Assembly (NCBI GenBank): GCA_021521415.1
Contig: JAIQDT010000106.1
Coordinates: 2,035,001 to 2,099,000 of the forward strand
Origin: Bidens hawaiensis
Lineage: Eukaryota; Streptophyta; Magnoliopsida; Asterales; Asteraceae
Reading direction: 5' to 3'
Length of the DNA stretch: 64,000 bases
In this document: positions 44,889 through 56,382 of the stretch, piece by piece
How positions within the stretch are numbered: the first letter of the stretch is position 1
How the letters are laid out: the number at the start of each line of letters is the position of its first letter
Made by a program: the position numbers and the translations under genes
Notes under the pieces: model-generated
What the model was told of the DNA's origin: nothing
Database searches by the model: none
What the model saw: the letters and a program-made list of their open reading frames with translations, nothing else

Positions 44889-47262
44889 TGTCACACCCCG
44901 ACCAAAGGCGGCGGAACATGCTGAGGTGTAACGATTGTCCATAAGCACATGACACTAATAAAAGTGACAGTATTTAATAAACTCATTTCATTTCACAACA
45001 TCGAAGATGTCACATAACAATTATCCATAAAATAACCATGAACAAGATATCACAAAATATGGCAAATTGATATTGTTCATTTTTACTAATATCCTAAGGT
45101 CTTTGATGTCGTTTTCTTCACAATCATAAATCAACCAAGATGCAAACCTGCAACATTTCATAAAATAAAGTTTGTCAACACAAAGGTTGGTGAGCAATTC
45201 ATAAGTTTAATCATATTAGTATATAATAAAGATAGCCACAAAACTTGCATACGAAACGATAAATAAAAGTGGTAATTTGGATAAATAGATATCGCTAAAC
45301 ACATTAGCGACACCTAGCTATAAGGGGATGTCAAATAGTCTAGGATTTTATAGTTATCGTTAATTGCATTACGTTAACGACACCTTGCTATAAGGGGATG
45401 CCAAATAGTCTAGGATTGTATAGTTCCACCAACCAAAAGCGATAAACACATAGGCATATAAGCATAGAACACCAAATCGAGCAATTATTTAGGTAAAGTA
45501 TACAACTACGTTTGTGGTTTAAGATTCAAATATAAAGCATTTTGTTGAATAAGTATGAAATGTCGCCCCCCAAAATAAAAGATGAAAAATGGGGTATGAA
45601 GTACTCACCTTCAAGTTGTAAACTTGAAAGATGATAATTTGGAGATTTGTCGGAACGACGAGTTTAACGCACAATGCCTAAAAAGAAAAGAAGTCTTGAA
45701 TTTAGAAAGGTTGTCTTGAAGGTCTTTAAACAAAATAAATGTTGAGAAATGTAAATAATTAAAGTTCAAGGTTTAAAATGTGACTATTTAAGAATTTATA
45801 ATAATAACCCTTTAAAAATGTAAGTTTGCTCGAAACCGGGTTAAAGTATCTAACCTTAATATTTACTCAACCTATGTTAAGTAATAAGGTGGGTAAAATG
45901 CAAGAATGCAAATCCCTTTGGAATAAAGATACTAAAACGGGTTTTTTCTTTATCGAGTGTTCGGGTTGTCGGTTCGGGTCTTGATAATTGGTCAAACCCA
46001 AAGTCAACTTTCCAAAATATTGAATGTTATGAGATAACTCAATAAAATTTAATAAGACTTAACCAAGTATGTAGTTTCATTGTTTTAGAACTAACAACGC
46101 ACGTTAAGCGAGTGTTCGGTTTTGTCGGTCCAAACTTTGTTATGAGATCAAGTTGGATCCAACATTTCCAAGTACTTAAGAAAATATTTAAAAATCAATT
46201 TGTAACTATTTTTAAAGACATATACAAGTCTTGATGGCTAAAAAAAACACACTTGTGTGTCTTAAGCGAACAAGAATCGATTTGGTTCGGTTTCCATCTC
46301 ACAACAAGTTCATAGATGGTTTCCACATGTCCAAACACTAAATAACTTGTATAATAATGTACAAATAAAAAAAATACCAAAAGTTAACAATAAAGTCTTT
46401 AAACAAAAGTTCGGTTTTCGGTTCGGATGGTGTTTCGGGTTAAGACCGAGGTAAGATTCTACAAACCCATAACCATAGAATTTGTAAAAAAAATTTTAGA
46501 AACTTAGATCTAACACTAAGTATGTTTAAACAAACAAAACTAGTAACAAAGTTCGGTTTACGGTTTAGAGCTATTTACGGTTAAACCGAAGCATAGACTC
46601 TTAAAAACCCATAACCATGGAACTTGTAAACATGACCAACAAACTAAAATAAGCAAGATTAGTATGTATGAACAAGTTATATAGATGTATATATATCAAG
46701 GACACGAAGTCCTCCATGAAGCCTTGCCTTATGGAGTCCGAAACCTCACCGACCGGAATCGGAGAAGTAACTACCAAAGGTAAACAAGGGGTGTATATTA
46801 TATATATGTTGCACAACCATAAACAAGTATTAATACGACTACATAAACTAATTAAGATGAAAGACCAAAATCCTTCAAGAACACTTAAGAAGATAACCTT
46901 GAATCATTGATGTTTGAGAGAGTTTTTTTTTTGGGAGTTGTATCAAGGGAAAATGAAGAGGAAATGTGGTGTATATATAGGGTAATGTTGGTGGTCAAAT
47001 ATGGGTGTGAGACACAAGAGTTTTCATGCAAAATGGATCAAGACAAAAACACAAAACAACAAAAAAAAAGAAATAAATAATAAATAAATAAATAAAAATA
47101 AAAATAGGATGTTTTCAAGACCCAACAAGTTGAAAAAATATTGTAACATAAATCCATCATTTTGATTATAACATAAGCTTCGGTTTACAAATCGGGTCGG
47201 TTTACATAATAAACAAATACAAAAACGAATACAAACAAGACCCGAAATTGACGAATGTCACA
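44889..47262 (-). mobile_element. Solo LTR (2374 bp), copy 2, inverted
   Basis: This is the reverse complement of the element at 3736-6085, near-identical over most of its length. It starts TGTCACACCCC and ends GAATGTCACA. Flanks TCTCG (44884-44888) and TCTCA (47263-47267) are a 5 bp duplication with one mismatch. The same tandem motif (cctagactattt) lies at ~45340-45420. The TATA-like tatatatag near 46975 lies in the matching place on the minus strand. No internal retroelement genes. Confidence 0.7.
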
Positions 47263-47540
47263 TCTCAAGACGAAGAAAAATCGATATAATTAAAACTACA
47301 CCAAAATGACCGGTCTAAGGAGACTATTCAATTTAAAAGCAACTTAATCCTTCAATCATCATTTTATAACTTAATAACATAGCAAACTTAGCTAACTGCA
47401 TCAAAGATCATCAGTTAATGGTACCATAGCGCATAATGGTATCTAAACTGAAGTTTAACTGCAATAAATTATAAACTAAACCGCTCCAACGTCAACTAGG
47501 CCCAACAAACCCTAAATGATAACATAATAAGTTCCTACAT
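47263..47540. other. Spacer, no gene seen
   Basis: Nothing recognised. Confidence 0.35.
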
Positions 47541-47760
47541 TAGGAGAGTAAGCATGTCCTACTTTTTTTAATCCATAAGAACATATTTTCTATAGGAGAG
47601 TAAGCATTAGCATGTCCTACTTTCTTTTTATCCATAAGAACGTATTTTCTATAGGAGAGTAAGCATGTCCTACTTTTTTTTTTATCCATAAGAACCTATT
47701 TTCTATAGGAGAGTAAGCGTGTCCTTAATGTTTTCTATACTTAAATCGTATTTTCTATAC
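47541..47760. repeat. ~56 bp minisatellite
   Basis: Four units of aggagagtaagcatgtccta followed by a poly-T tract, atccataagaac and tattttctat, starting near 47542, 47596, 47654 and 47708. Units differ by small indels and poly-T length. Confidence 0.75.
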
Positions 47761-49380
47761 TTAATGTTTTCTATAAGTATCATTTTATGAAGATATGTAT
47801 GTATGATAAGTATTACTGATCAATGACTCGAGAGAATCATTGATGCAATTGAAAGTGGGTTCGCAGCCCTTCTATTTTTTCTCATTTTGTGGTTCTTATT
47901 GGCGTGTTGTCACTAGCTACTTCCGCCTTTACACCCCATGTTAGCCTTTTCTTTTCCTTTTAAAAAAAACTATCAAGGACATATCTACATTTAGTTACCT
48001 ATTTAAGAACAACATATATAAACGATTATTAATGAAGTCATATAATTGAAACTACCGTGAAAAACCTAGATCTATCTAAGCATATCTTTCGAATCTACGC
48101 GGCTAAGGTAAGTTATCATAACAAAGTTGTTTTGAATAAAGAATTTACCTTAATCAAGTTATAAAGACTTAGAGATGGGCGCTAGACAGGATATCTTTTT
48201 GCATGGCAAAAAGGCTACAAGCAAATCTTGATCTTTCAGATTTTAATGATCTAAATTGCACCCCATAACCCCCAGACTCTTTGGAGGCTTCTTCATGACA
48301 AAAGTTGTAAACCTAAAAAGTTGATTATAATTATACTTTTCATAGAAGGGTGGTTTTCTTGTAAAAAGTGTGTTGCTTTATTATGGGTTGCTCTATAATG
48401 TTGGTTCAAGATGCCTTGATGCTCTCTTCTATGAGGAAAAAGATTATTACTTTTTCAAAATAAATCTTGAGATAAATAACTAAAAAAGCAATTTATAAGG
48501 TTTTGTTTTTCACATTTCATTGAAGTACTAAATTGATGAATTATTCGCACGACTTATTATACTGGTGTCTATGCAAGCCGATGAGTGAAATAATTGTCGG
48601 ACTAGTTTGGGAGGCGTGCTGTAATTTTTCATATATTATCTTTGTGTTAATTGATTTGTAAATTGTATTCGGGTGTAATATTGGTGTATTGTCGTGACTA
48701 GTAACATGCTAGTTTCAAGTTTCTAACAAAATTGGCCTTTTAAAAGAATCTAATATATTAGCATGTTTATTTATACATAATATAAGTTGATACAATCAAT
48801 ATAATATACAAACATATTTTATGAGGTGCGTAGAAAATGGATAGCTACAATTTGCATTTTCATAGTGTTTTCTTTTTTCTTTTTCCGGGAAGAGTGAAGA
48901 AAAAGCCCCTTTTCATTTATCAGAAAATAAAGTAAATTAAAAGGAAAGGGTGGTTGTATTTTTTTTTTGTTCGTTACACATTTGCCAAGCCTTTTCAACA
49001 AACACGAAAACTAAACTTTGCGCAAACGTACCCTGAAACAATTCGATGCATTAAAGACATTGGTTGGAACTTTATACGACTCATACAAAGGGTAAAATAT
49101 GAACTTAACTATCTGCCAATGGGTCAAACGTCAAACACTCTTAATTAATCATATCATGTCACGATGATGTGTATAAAGGACTAGTTTAATGAACTCATCA
49201 AGTAAAGCTAAGTGACCTCGACTCTTTGCCAATGGGTCTAACACTCTTAATTAATCGTACTGTCATTCTCGAAAGATAAGCAAAGTAGCAAACACCCAAT
49301 GGTTCCAACATATTCTATGTAGATGCGAATTTCAAATATCATACATGCACATCCTTCATAATTACAAAACCCCATAACTT
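47761..49380. other. 1.6 kb without recognised gene
   Basis: AT-rich. The longest frames (48819-49001, 48954-49148) are short and unlike known proteins. A pair of related ~60 bp segments (ctctttgccaatgggtc) occurs near 49110 and 49210. Confidence 0.4.
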
Positions 49381-49898
49381 AGGCTTGTAAAGGAACCGAA
49401 CATTCATTGAATTGTTCGAGAATCGCCCAATGGGATGTTTGTTTATGCCCGTTTATTTAATAAACGAACGGGCATGAACAAAAAGTTTGTGTTCATTTGA
49501 TTAAACGGACAAACATTAATACATGTTTCACTCGTTCATTTGTGTTCGTGAACTTTTGTGCATTTATTTTCGTTTATGTCTGTTCATCTACTTAATGTTT
49601 TATATTTGTTCGTTCGTTTTCATTTTAGTGTTTTCAGTTATGTTTGTTTATGTCCGTTTATGTATGTTCGTACATGTTCGTTTATTTTTGTTCAATTATG
49701 TTTATATATTAATTATGATGAACTGTTCGTTAAGATTTTAAATGAATGGACATATATAACATGAACAAGTTCATTTTTTAAACGAATAAACATGATCACA
49801 AATATTTGTTCGATTAAGTGTTCATGTCCGAGTTTGTTAAATGACGAACATGAACGTGCCCTTGTTGCATGTTCGTTCGGTTTGTTTACAACCTACCT
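49381..49898. mobile_element. GTTCATTT-type foldback element
   Basis: The left end AGGCTTGTAAAGGAACCGAAC and right end GTTCGGTTTGTTTACAACC are imperfect inverted repeats; the interior is made of ttcgtttatgttcgttc and its inverse. Two overlapping frames in it (49523-49764) are by-products of the repeat. Same family as 14335-14867. Confidence 0.6.
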
Positions 49899-50320
49899 AA
49901 TCCGTTGAACAATATTAGTTGCATGAGTGATTCTTGATCGGTGGATGAAAGAAGAAAGAAACAAACATAGAAACAAATGAGTGAGCTCATGTTTCTTAAT
50001 TACAGTTCATTGGTACCATGCATATAGAAACATACATACAATAATGGCCAAAAAGAGTAGGAGACATGAAGGCTTCCTTTAGGTTTAAAGTTATATATTA
50101 TTCCTGATGTTTGTTTCAGAAAATGACTCTTCATTCTTCAACATACATACACATATATTGCTTTTTGTACGTAAAGATGTTAAAATTCCCTTTGCTCTTG
50201 AACCACTTCCATCAGACTATGATCTTTGTCTCTTAAAGACTTGGTTGGAATAGTGTTTCAAAACATTTCTAGTCAAATCTCAAACATGTATGATCTTTAG
50301 TTACTCCAACATAACTTAAA
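49899..50320. other. Spacer, no gene seen
   Basis: Nothing recognised before the Helitron start. Confidence 0.4.
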
Positions 50321-51404
50321 TCTATAATATATATAAACGAAATCTTTAAAAGTTCTCTGGTTGCTTCCTAAATTTTCTCAAGTCACCAGATTGTTTTATT
50401 TGTAAATGGATGTTTCTCATGTATTTGACCCAAATTCACGGATATGGGTTTCCCCAAACCCAAATAACCCTTAAACGGGTTATAACATATCATCATATTA
50501 AAAATTAATTTCACCAAATATTTGATATAAAAATCCTATAAAATAGGGATATACTAAAAATTAATATCCAATTTTTTTAAAGATATAATTTATAATTAAA
50601 AAACAGGTTTATAGTAAAAAAAAATAAGCGGGTCATGGGTCTCACCAAAACCCAGATAGTTTTTAAACAGGTTATAACATCTTATTTATTTGTGAAACTC
50701 TTTCATTATCAAAGCGTAATATATTATTAACTCTCTTACAATAAAATAAAACTAAAAATATATAAATATTAGAAAGGAAAAATGAAAACAACCCTGTAAT
50801 ACGGAAGGATAAAACCCATGTAGTGTTTGGTATGCAAGAATGATAGGGGGGATGAAATGATTCATTGTGTGGGAATGAAAAATGTGGTGTTTGGTTGCTC
50901 CATGGAATAGAATCATCCATTACATATGGAATCTCATTTCATCAAAACAATTCCTTCTCATCCTCCTTCTTTTTTTACATTCCATTCCTCATTCACACTA
51001 CTTTTTCAACACCACCACCACCACCACTACCATCACCATCACCAACACCTGACCACCACCGTCGCCACCACCACCAATGCTACCACCACTTGACCACCCC
51101 CACCACTACTGTCGCCACCGCCACCACCATTTTCGTTGCTGGAGCTACCACCACCTTTGTCATTGAAAGTTTCTTTTTTTTTTGTAAAAAAAATATTTTG
51201 AGATATAAATGTTTTTATTATTTCTATTTCATTCCTACAATTTTTTTTATACCAAACAACATAAAATAGCATTCATTTCATTCCCATAGGTTAATCAAAC
51301 AAAACAAAGGAATGGTAATTATCCATTTCATTCTTTTGCCATTCCATTCCTTTTCCTATTCGATTTCCCTTCATTTCATTACCTCCAACCAAACATACCC
51401 CTAG
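50321..51404 (+). mobile_element. Non-autonomous Helitron, copy C, with nested MITE
   Basis: The start TCTATAATATATATAAACG after a host A is almost the same as copy A. The 3' hairpin region ccctgtaatacggaagg and ATAAAA end at 50814. The terminal CTAG (51401-51404, followed by T) is pushed ~580 bp away by the MITE at 50816-51398. Without the insert the element is ~500 bp. No coding capacity. Confidence 0.65.
50816..51398. mobile_element. MITE nested in the Helitron terminus
   Basis: The left part (tagtgtttggtatgcaagaatg, ggggatgaaatg) is inverted relative to the right part (cattacctccaaccaaacatacc). It lies between the Helitron hairpin and its CTAG. The target duplication may be ACCC but is not certain. 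A CCA/CAC trinucleotide run (51018-51130) gives spurious Thr/Ser/His-rich frames. Confidence 0.5.
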
Positions 51405-51720
51405 TATACATATATAAAAACTCTTTTGTTGAAATCTATTTATGAAAAGAACTCTTAACAATAACTAACATATATTGTATTTAGTGTACGTGTTTATAAT
51501 ATTTTTGTATCATTTATTTGTTTATTATTACATGTTTTGTGAGAAAGATACATACAATATGAAATATTGAAAATTCAATCCGAGGTTTATGATGAAAGTA
51601 GTCAATACACCACACACCGCTTATATTTAGAAACATATATAAGAACACCGAGAAATATACAATATGAAAAATATATAGATATATCTTTTTTTTTCGGGTT
51701 ATTAGTTATTTAACGAGTGC
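51405..51720. other. Spacer, no gene seen
   Basis: AT-rich flank of the Helitron. Nothing recognised. Confidence 0.35.
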
Positions 51721-52440
51721 GTATGGATGTCAAAAAGAGCAAACTTGATAAGGATGAACGGGACACTATACTTGCTCCATGCCGGCTCGCCTGAGTAGGA
51801 CTATCGTACACTAACCCCTGAGAGCATTCAATCCAGGTGGTAGAACTCGGGCGTGTTGGGCGGATTTTGTGACCATCCAACGGTCATTAGATCGTTAAAA
51901 TAAAAAAATCAATACTGTTTTATATAAATAATCAATCTTAATTCATTCATTTTACACACAACCAAATTAAACCACTTTATATTTTATACTAATCCTTTAT
52001 TCAACCTCATAGTTTTATAATTCAAATGCCTCAATCCGATTCAAATGATTTTGGATTGCCTTCAGGCTTATGCGATCCTAGCAGCATGTCGCCATTATCC
52101 AACTCATCTAGCATGAATGATTACTTCGTCAAAGACACAAAGCACAATGTCGAGACGATCAGAGTGAGATTTTGTTTTAAAAATTGTTAGGGATATTTCT
52201 GGCCGATCTTGAATTGTTTTATGAAGGTTAAGACAAAGGTCTAAAAAGATTTTCATAGCTTTACGGAAATGCACATCAAGGTGGGTTAAATCAACCAGCT
52301 AGGGCAATGAAGCTCAACAATATAAGGAATGAGGTGTATAATGTTTATACGATATGATTTTAAAAGATGACGGAGATGCAATATCACCCGATGACGTGAT
52401 GGACTTTTTGATATTTAAATTAATACTCTTTTAGACTAAT
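51721..52440 (+). pseudogene. Possible Harbinger-type element remnant
   Basis: A leader-like ccaacggtcattagatcgtt is followed by a short frame at 52026 (MPQSDSNDFGLPSGLCDPSS). Further on a degenerate patch (52350-52400) reads MILKDDGDAISPDD, which faintly resembles the end of HARBI1-like transposases. Heavily decayed; assignment is tentative. Confidence 0.3.
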
Positions 52441-52719
52441 GGCCAAATGCATACTCTTTTAGACTAATGGCCAAATGCAGCTAAATATTTAAATTAATAA
52501 ATAAATATTACACTGTCAAATCAAAATTGACATAATAGCTCAATTAACCAACGAGGAGTCATGGATACCCCATATTGTAATATAAAAAAATCTTGATGTC
52601 ATTTTTGTACTTTATTTATATAATCGTATGATGTATGAATGTAGCACTTCTGGTACTAATGTTTTTTATAAACTTATGAGAGAGACAAAACTCATTATTT
52701 TAATATTATTGCCAAATAT

Positions 52720-53127
52720 AATAATGCATGTTTGTTAAGACCGGTCGTTATGAGCGTCGTGGAGGGGGGACAGGGGTGCGGTGGGGCTCAGGGACGGATT
52801 TATACACATGAGTACCGGGTCAAGCGAACCAGGTGTTTTTCGAACCGTAGTGGAGCATTTAATAGCGACTTTTTTAGCGAACCATGTGTTTTCTGGGCTG
52901 AACCATATATATAATTTGTTTCAAATAATGCATGTTTGTTAAGACCGGTCGTTATGAGCGTCGTGGAGGGGGGACAGGGGTGCGGTGGGGCTCAGGGACG
53001 GATTTATACACATGAGTACCGGGTCAAGCGAACCAGGTGTTTTTCGAACCGTAGTGGAGCATTTAATAGCGACTTTTTTAGCGAACCATGTGTTTTCTGG
53101 GCTGAACCATATATATAATTTGTTTCA
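52720..53127. repeat. Perfect 204 bp tandem duplication
   Basis: 52720-52923 and 52924-53127 appear identical. Each copy holds ~69 bp of target flank plus the first ~135 bp of the hAT element. The junction shows the short overlap aaat. It must have arisen after the hAT inserted, and recently. Confidence 0.9.
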
Positions 53128-56100
53128 AATATATACATAAAACATATACTGGCTTAGTGGCAAGGCGTTCATTGTGTTTGAGTGCAGACCCGGGTTCGAG
53201 TCTCACACAACCTTATTTTTTTTTGCCTTTTTCTTTTGTGCTCTATTACCTTTATACTCCTTTCTTAAAAACCCTAAACACCCCCAATTTCCCTCCCTGC
53301 TCCACCTCTACCGCTTCTGCGTAGAGAAAGAAAGAAGAAGGTGCTATTAAAACTCAAAACAAAATATAAACAAGAGATCCACCATTGGGAACTTTTGTCG
53401 AGCACCTTAAATGCACTGCAAAACCTTACATAAGACCCGCTGCGCTGCCGGTGCCAGATCAGACGGTCAACATTGACACATTGTGCACGAGAACTCTTCG
53501 ATTTCTACTTACCAGAAACTCGCCGTCGCCGATACCCTCCGCGTTCAGGTGCGTTCCCGCCCCTTTTGTAGTTCGTTAGTTAACCCTGAGAAAAATTGAT
53601 GTGGGTAATTGTCAAATTCCAGATTTTTTTGATGCCAAATTTCCACCATGAATCTTATACTATTTTTCACAAGTTGTCGATTTTTCATTATAATTCAAAT
53701 GTTCAATACAATTTCAAAACCTACTAGAATGAGACTTTTGATAATTGAGTGTTCAAAAAAGATGTTAGTTTTTTAGGGCTTTGAATTTTATTTTTGTTTT
53801 TACAGAACTTAAATTTGATAGATTATGGACCGTTTTTTATCGAGAAGGCCACGAGACCCTTCACCATCTAGTAGTAATAATCTGGCAAGAGTCGAATTGG
53901 ATGATCTTCCATGGGATCCTTCAGATCGAAAGCCGATTTCATCATATCATCCTAATCAAAAAGATGAAATTAGAAGAACATATTTGCTAAGAGGGCCATG
54001 TCAACCTATTGGGCATAATTTTCCGCAACGAGATTTTAGTGGTTGCTTAAGAAAATTTCGTCCCGAGTGGTTTAAGACACATGAAAATTGGTTGGAGTAT
54101 AGTGTTAAAACGGATAAAGCATATTGCTTGTTTTGTTATTTGTTTCCAGAAACTGGTCAAAAAGATGCGTTTGTGACCGATGGATTTGGTAATTGGAGCC
54201 ATTCTGATAGAATATCCTCACATGTTGGTGGTATTAGAAGCCTTCACAACAAAGCACGTAAAAAAGGTGAGGACTTACTTAAACAAGAACAATCCATACA
54301 TGTTGTCTTTGACAAACAAACTAATAAACAAAAAAGGGACTATAGACTCCGTTTGAGTACCTCAGTTAGACTTGCAAAAGGTTTGTTGAATGGTGGATTA
54401 CCTTTTCGTGGTGATGATGAATCTGAAAGTTCACTCTATAGAGGACATTTTATAGAGTTTTTGAAATTGTTGGGAGAAATAAATGAAGATATTGCTAAGG
54501 TTATATTAAGTAACGCTCCGGGGAGATGCCAAATGATCGCTCCATCCATCCAAAAAGAGATTTGCAATTGTTTTGCACAAGAAGTATTAAAAAAGATATT
54601 CAATGAACTTGGTGATGATGTTTTTGCAATATTGGTTGACGAATCGAGAGATATTTCTAAAAAGGAACAAATGGCCATAGTTTTAAGATACGTTGATCAA
54701 TTTGGAATTGTAAAAGAACGATTCATTGGCCTTGTCCATGTCAAGGAAACAACCGCGTCGTCTCTTAAATCTGCAATTGATGATTTATTTGCTCGTTACA
54801 ACTTGAGTTTGCGGAAGGTTAGAGGCCAAGGATATGACGGTGCAAGCAACATGTCCGGTGAGTTTAATGGATTGAAAGCTTTGATTTTGAAAGAAAATTC
54901 TTCGGCATATTTTATTCATTGTTTTGCTCATCAACTTCAACTTGTTGTTGTAGCTCTTGCGACAAAGCATCATGACATCTATAAGTTTTTTGATGAAGTG
55001 TCGGATTTAACGAATGTTGTTGGTGCTTCTTGCAAACGAGTAGATTTGATTAGAGAAAGTCAAAGAGAGAGATTACATTTGAATCCGGAAATTGAAACAG
55101 GGCGTGGAAAAAGTCAAGAATTGTCACTTGCGAGAGCTGGAGATACACGTTGGAGTTCTCATTTAAAAACTCTTTTGCGTTTGCTTGCTTTATATCCTAC
55201 CGTTATTGATGTGCTCGAGTACATAGAAAATTGGGGAGAGATACGTGCTCAGAAAAGTCAAGCACATGGCCTTCATGTATACATGAAATCTTTTAATTTT
55301 GTATTTTATCTACATTTGATGAAGTACATCTTGGGAGTTACAAACACATTGTCTCAAGCTCTTCAGAGAAAGGATCAAGACATCATGAATGCAGTTGAGC
55401 TGGTTAGATCAACCAAAAAAGCTCTTGAAAACTATCGACTTGAAGGTTTTGACTCTCTTTTAAAAGATGTTACATCTTTTTGTGACAAATATGAGATTGA
55501 AGTTGTTAACATGGAAGATGAGTATGTTGACCCAAAAAACCGAAGAAGAAAAACAAACATCACTAATCGTCACCATTTTGTGGTTAATAATTTCAATACG
55601 GTTCTCGATATGCAAATTCAAGAGCTTGGAAATCGTTTTAATGAGGTAACCACGGATTTGCTTACGTTTATGAGTTCTTTGAGCCCGTGTCGTGATTTTC
55701 GCGCCTTTCATAAGCTAAACTTGCTAAAGTTGGCCGAGATGTATCCGTATGATTTTAGTTTTGATGAAAGAGACAAACTCATGTTTGAACTTGGCCACTA
55801 CATTGCTAATGTGAAAGAAGATTCGAGGTTTGACAATCTTAAAGGGGTAAGTGATCTTGCAAAAATGATGGTGGAAACAAGAAAACACATTGATTATCCG
55901 TTGGTTTATCGTTTAATAAAATTGTCACTAGTTCTACCCGTTGCAACGGCTAGTGTTGAAAGAAGTTTTTCTTCAATGAAGCATGTGAAGACGGAACTAC
56001 GTAATAGGATGGGTGACGGGTACATGAATGATTCTTGCATTTGCTACATTGAAAGAGAGTTTTTACTACAAGTTTCGATCGAAGATGTAATGCAACGCTT

Positions 56101-56374
56101 TCAAAAGATGAAAACTCGTAAAGAACAACTATAAGGTTAGTTTTTTTTTTATTTCGAAAGATTATCGTTTTTAAGTCCCGTGTTTTTTTAGTTTCTAATG
56201 ATGATGTTTTTTAGTTATTATATCGTTTTTTATTATATGATTAATATTACTTGACCCGAACCGTTAAACCAATCCGAATGTCAACCCGACCCAATTTTTT
56301 TATACGCGTTCTTATATATTTAGAGCATCTTAAAATAGCGAACCAGATAAAAAAAAATTCTAAATCCGTCACTG
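52789..56374 (+). mobile_element. Complete hAT transposon
   Basis: The 5' end CAGGGACGGATTTA (again at 52993 in the duplicated copy) pairs with the 3' end TAAATCCGTCACTG, 13 of 14 bases. Flanks are GTGGGGCT at 52781-52788 (and 52985-52992) and GTGGGGCT at 56375-56382, a perfect 8 bp target duplication. It carries one intact transposase frame (53825-56134). A tRNA-like patch (53150-53215) lies in the 5' leader. Counting from the inner 5' end the element is 3382 bp; from the outer, 3586 bp. It looks potentially autonomous. Confidence 0.9.
53825..56134 (+). CDS. hAT-family transposase (TTF-type zinc finger, DUF4371)
   Basis: An intact 769-codon, intronless frame. Residues ~60-130 form a TTF-type zinc finger region (CLRKFRPEWFKTHENWLEYS, AYCLFCYLF). 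DUF4371 follows (~150-390) with FAILVDESRDISKKEQMAIV (Asp near 270) and RGQGYDGASNMSGEFNGL (Asp near 336), which supply acidic residues of the RNase H-like fold. GDTRWSSHLKTLLRLLALYP (~438) is conserved. The C-terminal hAT dimerisation domain has LVLPVATASVERSFSSMKHV (~700-720). Proteins of this type are often called zinc finger MYM-type 1-like in plant annotations. It cuts and pastes elements with 8 bp duplications. No stop or shift is seen, which is unusual among the transposases of this window. The ATG is chosen as the first in frame after a ~1 kb leader. Confidence 0.93.
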   Translation: MDRFLSRRPRDPSPSSSNNLARVELDDLPWDPSDRKPISSYHPNQKDEIRRTYLLRGPCQPIGHNFPQRDFSGCLRKFRPEWFKTHENWLEYSVKTDKAYCLFCYLFPETGQKDAFVTDGFGNWSHSDRISSHVGGIRSLHNKARKKGEDLLKQEQSIHVVFDKQTNKQKRDYRLRLSTSVRLAKGLLNGGLPFRGDDESESSLYRGHFIEFLKLLGEINEDIAKVILSNAPGRCQMIAPSIQKEICNCFAQEVLKKIFNELGDDVFAILVDESRDISKKEQMAIVLRYVDQFGIVKERFIGLVHVKETTASSLKSAIDDLFARYNLSLRKVRGQGYDGASNMSGEFNGLKALILKENSSAYFIHCFAHQLQLVVVALATKHHDIYKFFDEVSDLTNVVGASCKRVDLIRESQRERLHLNPEIETGRGKSQELSLARAGDTRWSSHLKTLLRLLALYPTVIDVLEYIENWGEIRAQKSQAHGLHVYMKSFNFVFYLHLMKYILGVTNTLSQALQRKDQDIMNAVELVRSTKKALENYRLEGFDSLLKDVTSFCDKYEIEVVNMEDEYVDPKNRRRKTNITNRHHFVVNNFNTVLDMQIQELGNRFNEVTTDLLTFMSSLSPCRDFRAFHKLNLLKLAEMYPYDFSFDERDKLMFELGHYIANVKEDSRFDNLKGVSDLAKMMVETRKHIDYPLVYRLIKLSLVLPVATASVERSFSSMKHVKTELRNRMGDGYMNDSCICYIEREFLLQVSIEDVMQRFQKMKTRKEQL

Positions 56375-56382
56375 GTGGGGCT

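Noticed and set aside
49523..49764. Two overlapping Phe/Val/Leu-rich frames
   Set aside because: They arise from tgttcgttta repeats in a foldback element; hydrophobic composition follows from the repeat.
50865..51272. Thr/Ser- and Gly-rich frames on both strands
   Set aside because: Low-complexity CCA/GGT trinucleotide run inside the nested MITE.
52732..53118. Two identical 60-codon frames
   Set aside because: Product of the 204 bp duplication of the hAT 5' end; non-coding flank and terminus.
53150..53215. tRNA-like sequence (tggcttagtggcaaggcg ... gggttcgagtc)
   Set aside because: It has A- and B-box-like motifs, but no paired acceptor stem or proper anticodon arm, and lies in the leader of the hAT element. 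It is more likely a tRNA-derived or chance piece than a tRNA gene.
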